Assembly: GCF_030812995.1 (NCBI RefSeq)
Contig: NZ_JAUSTT010000002.1
Span: forward strand, 186,001 to 250,000
Reading direction: 5' to 3'
Source of the DNA: Bacillus chungangensis
GTDB lineage: Bacteria > Bacillota > Bacilli > Bacillales > Bacillaceae_C
Length of the DNA stretch: 64,000 bases
The notes under the pieces are model-generated. The model had not been told where the DNA came from and searched no databases. It worked only from the letters and a program-made list of their open reading frames with translations. The position numbers and the translations under genes were made by a program. Each line of letters begins with the position of its first letter. Position 1 is the first letter of the stretch. This document shows positions 53,634-62,472 of the stretch, piece by piece.

Positions 53634-53774
53634 GTTTATCATTTAAGCTTTGCTTCCCTGTTTGATGATACTCACGTACGCAGCTGCATACATGGGTATC
53701 ATTCGAACAGGTGCATTTAGTATTGAAAAACATTTTCTGTTGTTCAAAATGGGGGAGAACAACAGCAATAGCAA

Positions 53775-53806
53775 AAAAAGCAGGCATTGTCGCATGCCTG
53801 CTTTTT
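53775..53806. terminator. Bidirectional terminator between prsA and yhaL
   Basis: A perfect 13-bp stem AAAAAGCAGGCAT / ATGCCTGCTTTTT has a 6-base loop. It has T runs on either strand and overlaps the last codons of yhaL. Confidence 0.88.
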
Positions 53807-53993
53807 ACTGTCCTAATTCCTTTATTTGTTCTTTCTGAGCTTTTGCCTTTGCGATCCTTTCTAAAAAGACCTCCCCTTCCTTCTCAATCCATTCCTGCTC
53901 CTCAGCTCTTTCTGCTTTCGACGTTTTTATCGTCATAAACGCACTAAATATAATGCCTAATACAACCATATAAATCCAGATAGGCAATGTCAT
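53805..53993 (-). CDS. yhaL: Sporulation protein YhaL
   Basis: This 62-residue protein has one N-terminal helix (PIWIYMVVLGIIFSAFM) and a charged coiled-coil tail EEQEWIEKEGEVFLERI. Size and place next to prsA match B. subtilis YhaL. GGAGG precedes ATG. The stop codon lies inside the terminator stem. Confidence 0.85.
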   Translation of the reverse strand: MTLPIWIYMVVLGIIFSAFMTIKTSKAERAEEQEWIEKEGEVFLERIAKAKAQKEQIKELGQ

Positions 53994-54063
53994 TGATTTT
54001 TTCCTCCACCCTTTCTACAGTTTGTCCATATTACAGCTCCTTTTGACTCAGACAATAGACAAC

Positions 54064-54406
54064 ATAAAAAGTGAAACTTCCATCAGTGGGGGTTTTCTCT
54101 CATCCCCCACTGATGAGAAGTAGAACAAAGGCTAAGGTCGCAGGCGTCCTCGAAAAGGAAACCGCTTTTCTTCATGCGATGTATCGCTGCCGAAGCTTTC
54201 CTTGTCCTGTTGCAACGCCTTTGTGACCGACATCCTCGAAAAAGGAGAGCACTTTTTCTTCGTGCGATGCTGATTCAAGAAGCTTTCCTTATCCTGTCGG
54301 CCCGAACCAATCGGACATTTGACTTTCGGTTATCCCCCACCTAGCGCTTCTGATTCCTCTTACTCCCCGAGGTGGGGGGCTTACTGCCAGTTAGATGTGG
54401 GATAAA
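54064..54406 (+). repeat. Structured intergenic repeat, copy F (343 bp, two modules)
   Basis: The longest copy. The left hairpin is perfect over 12 bp (CATCAGTGGGGG / CCCCCACTGATG). There are two tandem modules (one with ATGTATCGCTGCCGAAGC, the other with ATGCTGATTCAAGAAGC), then a right hairpin CCCCCACC / GGTGGGGG and the end CCAGTTAGATGTGGGATAAA. It is a good reference sequence for the family. Confidence 0.93.
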
Positions 54407-54570
54407 ATTGCACCATGCTAAAGTGTATGAATTTCTTCAAAAAATATTCCGATTATTTTTTAAAAAAATATCAAACTGTATAAAAAGGCGAATGAAACTG
54501 CAATGACCGAATGATGGACAAGATAACGCTAAGAGACGACAAAACGGGAGGGCGTTAAAACCTACCAAAA

Positions 54571-55281
54571 TTAGTCATTTCTTTGTTCCGCTTCCAGCTT
54601 AAATTCAAAATGACAAACCCCTTCTTTTAGAATATAACGATCATGAACAACTTGAAAGTTCGGGTTATACCCTCTTGCAACAGCTGGATCAATCATTTCA
54701 CAATATAAAATACCGTACTCATGCATATCATCATCAGCCCACTGCTGACCAAATGGACAGCGTGTAAAAGTTTGTTCTATCATATTTGGTTTAAACGTAT
54801 TTTCATAAGTAAATAAGTCGCTTCGGCCCATATCATAGTTTGATAGATAGTGATCAACCGTATTATCTTTGTTCATATACTTTGCTCTTTCTGCAATTCC
54901 TCTTCCTCTTTCTTCCCCGAAAGTACGGACACCTTCTCGAATCGCATTTTTACCCTGTTCTCCATACTCATCTACAACTGCTTTTGTCACTTGAGCAAAT
55001 AATTTAGCCATTAACCCATAGATATTCAAATCTCCATATTTAGGTTGAGCAGTAACATTTTCAGGTATATATTTATCTAAAACATGGATTTCTCCTTCAA
55101 TCGCAGCTTGTTTTGCAATATCATGAGCTTCTTTATAGCCAAAGTGTTCAACTCCTAGCTGCAATAATTTTTTTCCTTCTATTCCAAATGAAGAAACTAC
55201 TGATTTCTCAAGATGCGTAAATAGTTTAGCAGTAATAGAATACATAGATAAAGGCGGCAATGGCTCTTTTTTTATATTCAT
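54571..55281 (-). CDS. L-2-amino-thiazoline-4-carboxylate hydrolase-like protein
   Basis: The start is ATG 55281, seven bases after GGAGG (236 residues). The C-terminal half shows the ATC-hydrolase family features RCPFGQQWADDD, ILYCEMIDPAVARGYNPNF and a His near VVHDRYILKEGVCHFEF. The family name comes from a Pseudomonas enzyme that makes cysteine from aminothiazoline carboxylate; the substrate here is not known. The N-terminal half holds two repeats of about 48 residues. It is divergent from a sodium symporter gene with an operator-like repeat between. Confidence 0.75.
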   Translation of the reverse strand: MNIKKEPLPPLSMYSITAKLFTHLEKSVVSSFGIEGKKLLQLGVEHFGYKEAHDIAKQAAIEGEIHVLDKYIPENVTAQPKYGDLNIYGLMAKLFAQVTKAVVDEYGEQGKNAIREGVRTFGEERGRGIAERAKYMNKDNTVDHYLSNYDMGRSDLFTYENTFKPNMIEQTFTRCPFGQQWADDDMHEYGILYCEMIDPAVARGYNPNFQVVHDRYILKEGVCHFEFKLEAEQRND

Positions 55282-55311
55282 CAATATTCCTCCTTATGTG
55301 AAATTCTCTTG

Positions 55312-55375
55312 TTGACTTTTTTTATTATATACTTTAAATTTAATTTATTCAATTCTTATCGGTTTTATAAGAATT
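55312..55375 (+). promoter_or_regulatory. Promoter and operator-like palindrome of the symporter gene
   Basis: TTGACT (55312-55317), a 17-base spacer and TAAATT (55335-55340) form a fair sigma-A promoter. AATTCTTAT and ATAAGAATT (55351-55359, 55367-55375), a perfect 9-bp inverted repeat, cover the expected start site. A repressor acting on both divergent genes is plausible. Confidence 0.5.
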
Positions 55376-55407
55376 AATATGATACAGCTAGAGAAGGAGT
55401 TTACATC

Positions 55408-56880
55408 ATGAATGATTCAGGTACTTATATAGTCTTTATTGAAATAGCTATTTATCTTATTTCTTTGCTTGGAATTGGATTCTATTTCAGTAAAAAGGGT
55501 TTAGACCATAGTGACTTTTTTTTAGGTGGAAACAAATTGCCGGGATGGGCACTTGCCTTTTCAGAAAGAGCTACTGGTGAATCTGCATATATGTTTTTAG
55601 GGGCAGTAGGTTTTATTTATATTTCTGGTTTATCAGGGATTTGGATTTTAGCGGGCATGTTTTTTGGTGTTGTTTTTTCATGGCTTTTTCTCGCTAAAAG
55701 GTTTATGGAGGAACGAAAAAAGTATAACGTTTATACGCTGCCAGATTATTTAGCCGTCAAATTTCCACAGCATGGACAGCTAATCAGATGGATATCAAGC
55801 ATCATTATTGGAACATTTTTTATTTTTTATATATCTGGACAGTTCGCTGGAACAGGCAAAACACTCTATTCTATTTCTGGTGTTAATATTACTTGGGGTA
55901 CGATTATTATTTCGGTCATTATTATTGCTTACTCATGTATGGGAGGATTCATGTCGGTCGTCTGGACAGATGTTGTCCAAAGCTTCCTCATGCTTGCTAC
56001 CTTTATCGTAGTACCGATTGTCGCATATTCAGAAATACACGCGCAGCATCTCTCTATTTCGCATTCACTTGTTGAGATGGGAAATGGCGGCAATAGCTGG
56101 ACTGGTGGATTGACAGGTATTAGCTTAGGCGTGTTAATATTTGCAAATTTTTCTTGGTTTTTTGGCTGGCTTGGGGGACAACCTCAGTTAAGCTCTAGAT
56201 TTATGGCCTTGAAAGACGAAAAAGAAGTGAAACAAGCAAAAATAGTTGCCTTATCTTGGACTCTCGTTGTCTATGTAGGTGCTTTTTTAGTTGGAATCTT
56301 TGGGATTGCTCTATATGAGCAAGGGACATTAACCGATTCTGAAATGCTTTTGCCTTTTATGCTGGCAGATTTGCTGCCTCCTTGGGCCGCAGGAATTTTT
56401 ATTGCGAGTATTTTAGCAGCTATTATGTCAACAGCCTCTTCACAATTAATGGTGATCACAACATCTGTCAGCGAAGATATTATCCATAAATCGTTGAATA
56501 TAAAATTAACAAGCCGATCCCTGGTGACAATCTCTAGAATAACGGTAATAGCAGGAGGAACATTAGGACTTATTCTTTCTTTAGTCTCAGATTCTTTAAT
56601 TTATACTGTCGTAAGCTTTGCGTGGGCGGGAATTGGAAATACTTTTTCTGCTGCAATACTGATGACATTCTTCTGGAAGAAAACATCAGGTGCTGGCATT
56701 GTTGCTGCCATTATTACTGGTTTTATCAGTGCAATAGTCTGGACAAGCTCTCCGTTGGAAGACATTGTCACTTCAAGAGCTAGTACGTTTTTTATTGCTA
56801 TCTTTACCGGAATCATCGTAAGTTTGCTTATTCCAGATAAGAAAATAGAAATAGCAAATGAAGCAGTTGAAACTCCATAA
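55408..56880 (+). CDS. Sodium:solute symporter (SSS family, PutP-like)
   Basis: This 490-residue protein has about 13 helices and SSS motifs: SDFFLGGNKLPGWALAFSER, YTLPDYLAVKF, SCMGGFMSVVWTDVVQ and WFFGWLGGQPQLSSRFMA. It couples Na+ to uptake of a small solute, closest in pattern to proline or pantothenate carriers. Its divergent neighbour is an ATC-hydrolase-like gene, so the cargo may be that enzyme's substrate. GGAG precedes ATG. Confidence 0.88.
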   Translation: MNDSGTYIVFIEIAIYLISLLGIGFYFSKKGLDHSDFFLGGNKLPGWALAFSERATGESAYMFLGAVGFIYISGLSGIWILAGMFFGVVFSWLFLAKRFMEERKKYNVYTLPDYLAVKFPQHGQLIRWISSIIIGTFFIFYISGQFAGTGKTLYSISGVNITWGTIIISVIIIAYSCMGGFMSVVWTDVVQSFLMLATFIVVPIVAYSEIHAQHLSISHSLVEMGNGGNSWTGGLTGISLGVLIFANFSWFFGWLGGQPQLSSRFMALKDEKEVKQAKIVALSWTLVVYVGAFLVGIFGIALYEQGTLTDSEMLLPFMLADLLPPWAAGIFIASILAAIMSTASSQLMVITTSVSEDIIHKSLNIKLTSRSLVTISRITVIAGGTLGLILSLVSDSLIYTVVSFAWAGIGNTFSAAILMTFFWKKTSGAGIVAAIITGFISAIVWTSSPLEDIVTSRASTFFIAIFTGIIVSLLIPDKKIEIANEAVETP

Positions 56881-56912
56881 GGCTGCACCTTTTTCTAAAG
56901 GACAGCCTTTTA
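56879..56912 (+). terminator. Terminator of the symporter gene
   Basis: AAGGCTG and CAGCCTT pair around a 17-base loop and are followed by TTAT. It begins at the last base of the stop codon. Confidence 0.6.
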
Positions 56913-56952
56913 TAGGAGCTTATAGTTATTTGTCGCTTGTACGATCTCTTTC

Positions 56953-57043
56953 ACTTCGATCAGTGAGGTTCTCTTAGCTCTACTGATAAGAAGCAGAACA
57001 AAGGTTTAGAACGTTCATTCTTCGTACAGAAACATTTGACTTC
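56953..57043 (+). repeat. Decayed, internally deleted copy of the intergenic repeat
   Basis: It runs ACTTCGATCAGTGAGG, a weak left hairpin, ACTGATAAGAAGCAGAACAA, then jumps to TTCTTCGTAC and AACATTTGACTTC. The order matches the family, with the middle and right end missing. It separates the symporter gene from yhaM. Confidence 0.6.
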
Positions 57044-57079
57044 ATTTATAATAGTATCAATTATGAAACTACTACAGTA

Positions 57080-58018
57080 TTATATCGTTGGCTTATAAAA
57101 GGATCGATTGTCCAATGCAAAAATACGTTCCGTATATTCTCCTGGTTTTACATGCTGAAGTGCTCGATCTAGCATATTCATTTTTGCATCTAGGTTGTCT
57201 ATGTAATGCAAAATCTCAGCCTCTTTGATTAATGGTGGTTTCGGACTGCCCCATTCTTGCTTTCCATGATGAGAAAGCACTAAGTGCTGTAGAATGACCA
57301 CTTCTTCTCCTGTTATTCCGAGTTCATCTGCCGCTTTTCCAATTTCATTCACCATAATCGTAATATGGCCTAGCAAGTTCCCTACTACTGTATAAGAAGT
57401 AGAAATTGGCCCCGAAAGCTCTATAACCTTTCCGAGATCGTGAAGAATAACCCCTGCATACAATAAATCACGATTTAAGGAAGGATATAATTGAGCAATT
57501 GATTTTGCCAGGTCAAGCATTGACACAACATGATAAGCGAGTCCCGATACATATTCATGGTGATTTTTCGTTGCAGCAGGATATTCAAAAAAGACAGATT
57601 GATATTTTTTGAGCAAGTGTCTTGTAATCCTTTGAATATGAGAGTTTTTCATTTCAAAAATATATCGTGTTATTTTTTCAGCCATTTCCTCTTGGCTTAA
57701 TGGTGCAGTCTCTAAAAAATCGGCTATGCGATAATTTTCTGTTGGAGCGATCGGGCGAATCTGCCTAAGCTTTAACTGATTGCGGCCGCGATAATTATGA
57801 ATGTCGCCAACAACTTTGACAATTCTCTCAGCCTGGTAATTTTTCTCATCCTGGTCAGATGCGTCCCAGAGCTTGGCTTCGATTTCACCTGAGCTATCTT
57901 GTAAAATGAGTGTCAAGAAAGGCTTTCCGTTGCTTGCTATACTCTTTGTACTACTTTTAATTAATAGATAAAGCTCCACCTGCTCCCCTATTTCATGCTC
58001 TAAAAGTGCTTTTGTCAT
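57080..58018 (-). CDS. yhaM: 3'-5' exoribonuclease YhaM
   Basis: This 312-residue protein has an N-terminal OB-fold (about 12-90, [18 protein letters not shown]) and an HD domain with [12 protein letters not shown] (about 185) and [13 protein letters not shown]. YhaM trims RNA and single-stranded DNA 3' ends, using Mn2+. The C-terminus RSFYKPTI is typical. Next to the yhaNO pair, as in B. subtilis. Confidence 0.93.
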   Translation of the reverse strand: MTKALLEHEIGEQVELYLLIKSSTKSIASNGKPFLTLILQDSSGEIEAKLWDASDQDEKNYQAERIVKVVGDIHNYRGRNQLKLRQIRPIAPTENYRIADFLETAPLSQEEMAEKITRYIFEMKNSHIQRITRHLLKKYQSVFFEYPAATKNHHEYVSGLAYHVVSMLDLAKSIAQLYPSLNRDLLYAGVILHDLGKVIELSGPISTSYTVVGNLLGHITIMVNEIGKAADELGITGEEVVILQHLVLSHHGKQEWGSPKPPLIKEAEILHYIDNLDAKMNMLDRALQHVKPGEYTERIFALDNRSFYKPTI

Positions 58019-58077
58019 CGATATTCCCCCGATTTTCTCCTGTTTTTTAATTAAAGTATATCACAGGTCGCTCCTCT

Positions 58078-61071
58078 TTATCTCTTTGTGAAATTTTCTT
58101 CGTATTGTTGCAATTCAATGATTTGGCTTTTCGAAAAAAAGGGCAGTAAATGCTGATGGCAAGTAAAAAACAGCACTTGCGTGTCCTTCTGGAATTCTTT
58201 TAAAAGCTGTATTACCTTTGCCGTTCGCCGGTGATCAAAATTGACAAAACCATCATCGATGATAATAGGAAAAGCATATTCGGTTTGTAAAACAGCAACA
58301 AGGGCAAAGCGTAATGCAATGTATAATTGTTCCTTTGTTGCTTGACTGACTTCCTTCGCTTCGAACAATACGCGATCCTTTCTTTCGATGACAAAAACAT
58401 CATCGGCCTGTATATGAATGCGAACATATTCGCCATCGGTTAGAAGCTTAAAATACTCCTGTGCTTTTTTCACTACTTTTGGCAATCTCTCTGCTTTTAA
58501 GCGTTTCATTGTTTCATGAAGCAGATGTTTAGCCAACTGATATTTCATCCATCTTCTTGCTGTTTCTCGGTAAATTGATTGCAAGTGATAAAAATGATGC
58601 AAGTGTTCAGTGTAAGTACCGCCTTCTTCTAACATTTTAATTTCGTAAGTTAAGTTGGCAAGGCGCTTGTGCATTTCCTCGAGTTGTGCTGTTGTTTGTT
58701 TTTTTTCTGTAAATAGCTTTGCTTGCTCTTGCTCTACGTTCAGCAATGATCGATAATGCCCGCTTTCCTTTATAGCTTCCTCAGAGAGCTGCTGTTCGAT
58801 TAATAAAAGCCTCTCTTTTCGTTCTTTATATATATGTAGCGCTTCCGCCTTAGCCCAATACGCTTCTTCGTCATGTACATTTGCTGCTTGCAGCAAGGCT
58901 GCTGTTTCACGCAGCAAAGCTTCATGCTGCAATTGCACTTGCATCCTGTCATCCTCTAACGCTTGCAATTGTTTTTTCGCTTCGCGGTATAGCACCAACT
59001 GTTCATCTTCTCCTTTTAAACGTTCTTTCAAACGAATAACCCCTGTTTCATTTGCCTGCCATCCTGGCAAAAACGGTTGGACTAAAGCAGTAAGTTCTTG
59101 GTGCCATCGGCATTGCTTTTCACTCAAATCTGCAATTCTTTGCGCTTTATGATCCACTTTTTCCTGTAATAAAATGATCTCTCTTAATCGGTCTAATGCA
59201 TCTTCCAGCTTTGTCGAAGCAAAATCAGCAGGAAGTTGAAGTATATGTTTAATCCGGAGAAGCTGCGCTTCGATATTTTTTTCCATCTTCTCTAAAGACG
59301 CTAATTGCTCCCTCGTTTCCCGCCATTCTATTTGTTGACGCTCTAAGCGAATAAGCTCTTCTTTCCAGGATGTGCGAAGCTGGCGCTGCTGTTCATAGCT
59401 TTCTTTCCAATTTTCGTGTTCAGCGCTTTTTTGCTTTAGTTCCGACTCTATGATTGCAGCTTCTTGTTTTAATTGTGTTAATATATGATCAAACGGGTCA
59501 ACTTTCTTTTGTTTTGTAAAAAAACTTAGGTAAAGAACAGATAAAAAAGCGAGCAGGGAAGTACTTGCAAACAGCCATTGTAAAGCAATGACACTCCAAA
59601 CAGTTATAGAAACAAAAAAGATTGCAGCCAAAGAACCTATCGTCCTTTTTACAGCTGCTGCTTTCTTCCGTTTTTCTCCCGCTTCCGTTTTTCTCTGTTG
59701 ATAAAAATCGATTTGCGCTGTCATAACTTGCTGCTGTTGTTTTAAATCTTGCACTGCTTGTCCTTCATGATAAAGACGGTCTAAGCGGCGATAAGCTTCT
59801 TCATCCAACAGATTATTTTCGATTCGTGTACAAGCAGCTTCTGCCTCTTCTAATCGTTTTGTCTCATAGTTCCATTTTGTTAATATATCTTGTTTTTGAA
59901 CTAGCAAACGATTGCTTTCCTGTACAGTATGGCGTATCTTTTCTTTCATATTCATGCCAAGCTGTCCGATCTGAAGCTGAGAAATTTCCTTATCATCAAC
60001 ATGAAGATCATTTTTTAATTTCTTTATTTGTTCCTTGCCATCTGACATTTCATATTGAAGTTGTACCAGATCATCGTTCCATTGCTGGACCTGAGGCCAT
60101 TTCTCTAGTAATTGATCTATTTTGATTCTCGTTTCATTATTTGCTAATGTCGATTTCTTACATGAAATTGTTTTCTCAAGCTCACTTTGTTTTGTTCGAT
60201 AAACATTGAGTTGTCCCCTCGTTAACCGCAGCTGCTCATTCATTTTTTCGAATCTAGCGATGCCATTAGCAGGAAAATCTAAGTCAGTTGAATCATTTAA
60301 TTGCGATTGGAGCTGATTTCTTTCTTGTATCAAAGGCCATTCTTTCACAAGTTTTTCAAGCTTATAAGTTGCTTGCAGCTGTTCTTTCTGAAGCTGTTGC
60401 AATTTGTCTTTTTCTTTTTCAATTTTCGTTGTTTCAGCTACTAATCGAGCATATTGCTGCTGCTGTATTTTCCCTTTTTTCAACTCTTTTTCCGCTTGCC
60501 TTAGCTGTTGAAGCTGTTGATTAAGAATAGGCTTGCGGCCATTGGGCTTAAAAAGACTGTCAAGTTCTTTTTGCAGCTGCTGTTCAGCATGCAAAAGTGC
60601 ATCAGTCCCAATCGTTCCGGCAGCAAGTAAATATCGTCCAATTTCTTCGCTCTTTAAAAGATGAACCCCTTGCAAACCATGGATATCAAAAGAAAAAATC
60701 CGCTGAAACATTGCTTTATCCATTCCCGACAAAAGCTGCTGCAATTCGAATTCTCCACCGACTGTACCATCTTGAAAATGAAGCGTAACATCCCCAACTG
60801 CTTTTCCCTTCATACGTTCAATGATTATTTCGCCATCAACTTCTGTTTCAACAATCAATCTGCCTCCATACTTAGAAGCATGCTTCGGTTCATATCGAGA
60901 TGCCGTTTGCTGTTTCGTTGGAAATCCAAACAAAATACTATGGATAAAGGACATCATTGTAGACTTTCCTGCTTCATTGGCTCCATAAACTACTTGTAGA
61001 CTAGACAAATGATGAAACTCTCTATCTACTAATTTTCCATATCCGACTATTTGAATACTTTTTAATTTCAT
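58078..61071 (-). CDS. yhaN: YhaN (SbcE), SMC/Rad50-like ATPase
   Basis: This 997-residue protein has Walker A YGANEAGKSTMMSF near residue 33 and Walker B IIIDDGFVNFDHRRT near 950. Between them are long coiled coils. The middle (about 470-510) has a hydrophobic hairpin of two helices, SLAAIFFVSITVWSVIALQW and then FASTSLLAFLSVLYLSFF. This would place the molecule at the membrane. With YhaO it should form an SbcCD/Mre11-Rad50-like DNA-processing complex. It lies 66 bases downstream of yhaO. Confidence 0.9.
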   Translation of the reverse strand: MKLKSIQIVGYGKLVDREFHHLSSLQVVYGANEAGKSTMMSFIHSILFGFPTKQQTASRYEPKHASKYGGRLIVETEVDGEIIIERMKGKAVGDVTLHFQDGTVGGEFELQQLLSGMDKAMFQRIFSFDIHGLQGVHLLKSEEIGRYLLAAGTIGTDALLHAEQQLQKELDSLFKPNGRKPILNQQLQQLRQAEKELKKGKIQQQQYARLVAETTKIEKEKDKLQQLQKEQLQATYKLEKLVKEWPLIQERNQLQSQLNDSTDLDFPANGIARFEKMNEQLRLTRGQLNVYRTKQSELEKTISCKKSTLANNETRIKIDQLLEKWPQVQQWNDDLVQLQYEMSDGKEQIKKLKNDLHVDDKEISQLQIGQLGMNMKEKIRHTVQESNRLLVQKQDILTKWNYETKRLEEAEAACTRIENNLLDEEAYRRLDRLYHEGQAVQDLKQQQQVMTAQIDFYQQRKTEAGEKRKKAAAVKRTIGSLAAIFFVSITVWSVIALQWLFASTSLLAFLSVLYLSFFTKQKKVDPFDHILTQLKQEAAIIESELKQKSAEHENWKESYEQQRQLRTSWKEELIRLERQQIEWRETREQLASLEKMEKNIEAQLLRIKHILQLPADFASTKLEDALDRLREIILLQEKVDHKAQRIADLSEKQCRWHQELTALVQPFLPGWQANETGVIRLKERLKGEDEQLVLYREAKKQLQALEDDRMQVQLQHEALLRETAALLQAANVHDEEAYWAKAEALHIYKERKERLLLIEQQLSEEAIKESGHYRSLLNVEQEQAKLFTEKKQTTAQLEEMHKRLANLTYEIKMLEEGGTYTEHLHHFYHLQSIYRETARRWMKYQLAKHLLHETMKRLKAERLPKVVKKAQEYFKLLTDGEYVRIHIQADDVFVIERKDRVLFEAKEVSQATKEQLYIALRFALVAVLQTEYAFPIIIDDGFVNFDHRRTAKVIQLLKEFQKDTQVLFFTCHQHLLPFFSKSQIIELQQYEENFTKR

Positions 61072-61137
61072 TCGCTTCCGTTTTGAAAAACAGATATTGC
61101 TATGTTTTACGTACGGTTTCCCCCTTTTTTGAATGTA

Positions 61138-62367
61138 TTACCGTCTATGTAATTTGTCTAACATAAGCGCTGCCGCCTCTTCTACGATTTTCATTTTCTC
61201 TTCTTCTGTAAGAGGCTCTAAATATCTACTGCCATAAGTATGTCCTGCCAAGTCTTGAATAGCGCCTAAAAATATGGACGATTCTCTTAGTTCAGAGACG
61301 CTTTCAGCAAGCTCTTCAGTAAAAGCTTGTTGTTGTATTTCATCTGCTCCAGAACGTATGTCTGATACATGTATAGAGTATATCCAAACAAAAGCCGCTT
61401 CCATTTCCTCTCCATCCTGCAGCACTTCTATTAATTCTCCGTTTTCAATTTTTTCTCGTGCATTAAATGAAAGCTTGTCTACATTTGTTAATATTAGTTC
61501 TAACATCAATCCTTGTTCTATTCTGCGAAAATGCTCTATTTTCTTTTTACATAATGCAAAAAGCTCGGAAAAATGCTCTATTCCAGCAGCTGAAAGGGAG
61601 AGAGATTCCCAAACAATATCCGCTGTTTCAATAAAATCCAGCTCTGAAGTTTCTTTAGAAAGAGAAACAAAGTAGCAGCCCTTTTCCCCAGTTTCTTTCC
61701 GATGGCGTCCTTGAATATTGCCAGGGTAAAGAACAACAGGATCCTCATGAAGGATCTTTCGTTGATGTATATGGCCAAGCGCCCAATAGTCCATGCCTTT
61801 CTCTAATAAATCAGCAAGCGAAAAAGGCGCATAAGGCTGATGAACCTTGCTCCCTCCTTCGCAATGTCCATGAAGCAAGCCAATATGGAAATGAGCATTG
61901 CCTGTTTTTACATATTGATTTACCTTTCTATCAAGGACATGACGATTAGGATAGCTGAAGCCATACAAATGAACGGTTGTACCATCTTCTTTCGTGTAGC
62001 GCTTCTTTTCTACCTGTGCAGAAAACGTCTGTACATTGCCTGGCATATCAATTGTTGTCCATAAACCGCCTAAATGATCATGATTGCCATGCAGCAAATA
62101 AACGTAGATTCCCATCTCTTCTAAGCGTTCTAATTGCTTTCTCATCCTTGCTTGTGCTTTGATACTGCGATCCTCGCCATCATACAAATCTCCACAAAGA
62201 AGGACAAAATCTACATGTCGTTTGATTGCAGCATCTACCACTTTTTCAAAGGCTGAAAAGGTGCTTTCTTGTATTCTTCTCCAAATCGAGCTCGGCAAAT
62301 GCTGCAACCCTATAAATGGACTATCTAAATGCAGATCTGCTGCGTGGATAAATCGAACGCTAGTCAT
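61138..62367 (-). CDS. yhaO: YhaO, SbcD/Mre11-like metallophosphoesterase
   Basis: The start is ATG 62367 after GAGGAGAGG (409 residues); the longer frame to 62436 lacks a ribosome site and runs into the terminator. Metal motifs are HAADLHLDSP, LLCGDLYDGED, LLHGNHDHLGG and GLLHGHCEGG, then ALGHIHQRKI. The C-terminal region should contact YhaN. It likely cuts DNA at the YhaN ATPase. Confidence 0.92.
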   Translation of the reverse strand: MTSVRFIHAADLHLDSPFIGLQHLPSSIWRRIQESTFSAFEKVVDAAIKRHVDFVLLCGDLYDGEDRSIKAQARMRKQLERLEEMGIYVYLLHGNHDHLGGLWTTIDMPGNVQTFSAQVEKKRYTKEDGTTVHLYGFSYPNRHVLDRKVNQYVKTGNAHFHIGLLHGHCEGGSKVHQPYAPFSLADLLEKGMDYWALGHIHQRKILHEDPVVLYPGNIQGRHRKETGEKGCYFVSLSKETSELDFIETADIVWESLSLSAAGIEHFSELFALCKKKIEHFRRIEQGLMLELILTNVDKLSFNAREKIENGELIEVLQDGEEMEAAFVWIYSIHVSDIRSGADEIQQQAFTEELAESVSELRESSIFLGAIQDLAGHTYGSRYLEPLTEEEKMKIVEEAAALMLDKLHRR

Positions 62368-62423
62368 GAATAACCTCTCCTCATCGAATATACGTTCTTG
62401 TCCATTCATTATAAAGGATTTCA

Positions 62424-62454
62424 CAAAAAAAAACACCGGATAACCGGTGTTTTT
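62424..62454 (-). terminator. Terminator between yhaP and yhaO
   Basis: AAACACCGG and CCGGTGTTT pair across a 4-base loop with a long T run on the minus side. It ends the yhaQP transcript before yhaO. Confidence 0.88.
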
Positions 62455-62472
62455 ATAAAGTGAAGAAACTCT

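Noticed and set aside
1571-54406. Interpretation of the repeats as CRISPR or as a tandem satellite
   Set aside because: Copies are dispersed, differ in flanks, have no spacers of constant size and no cas genes are present.
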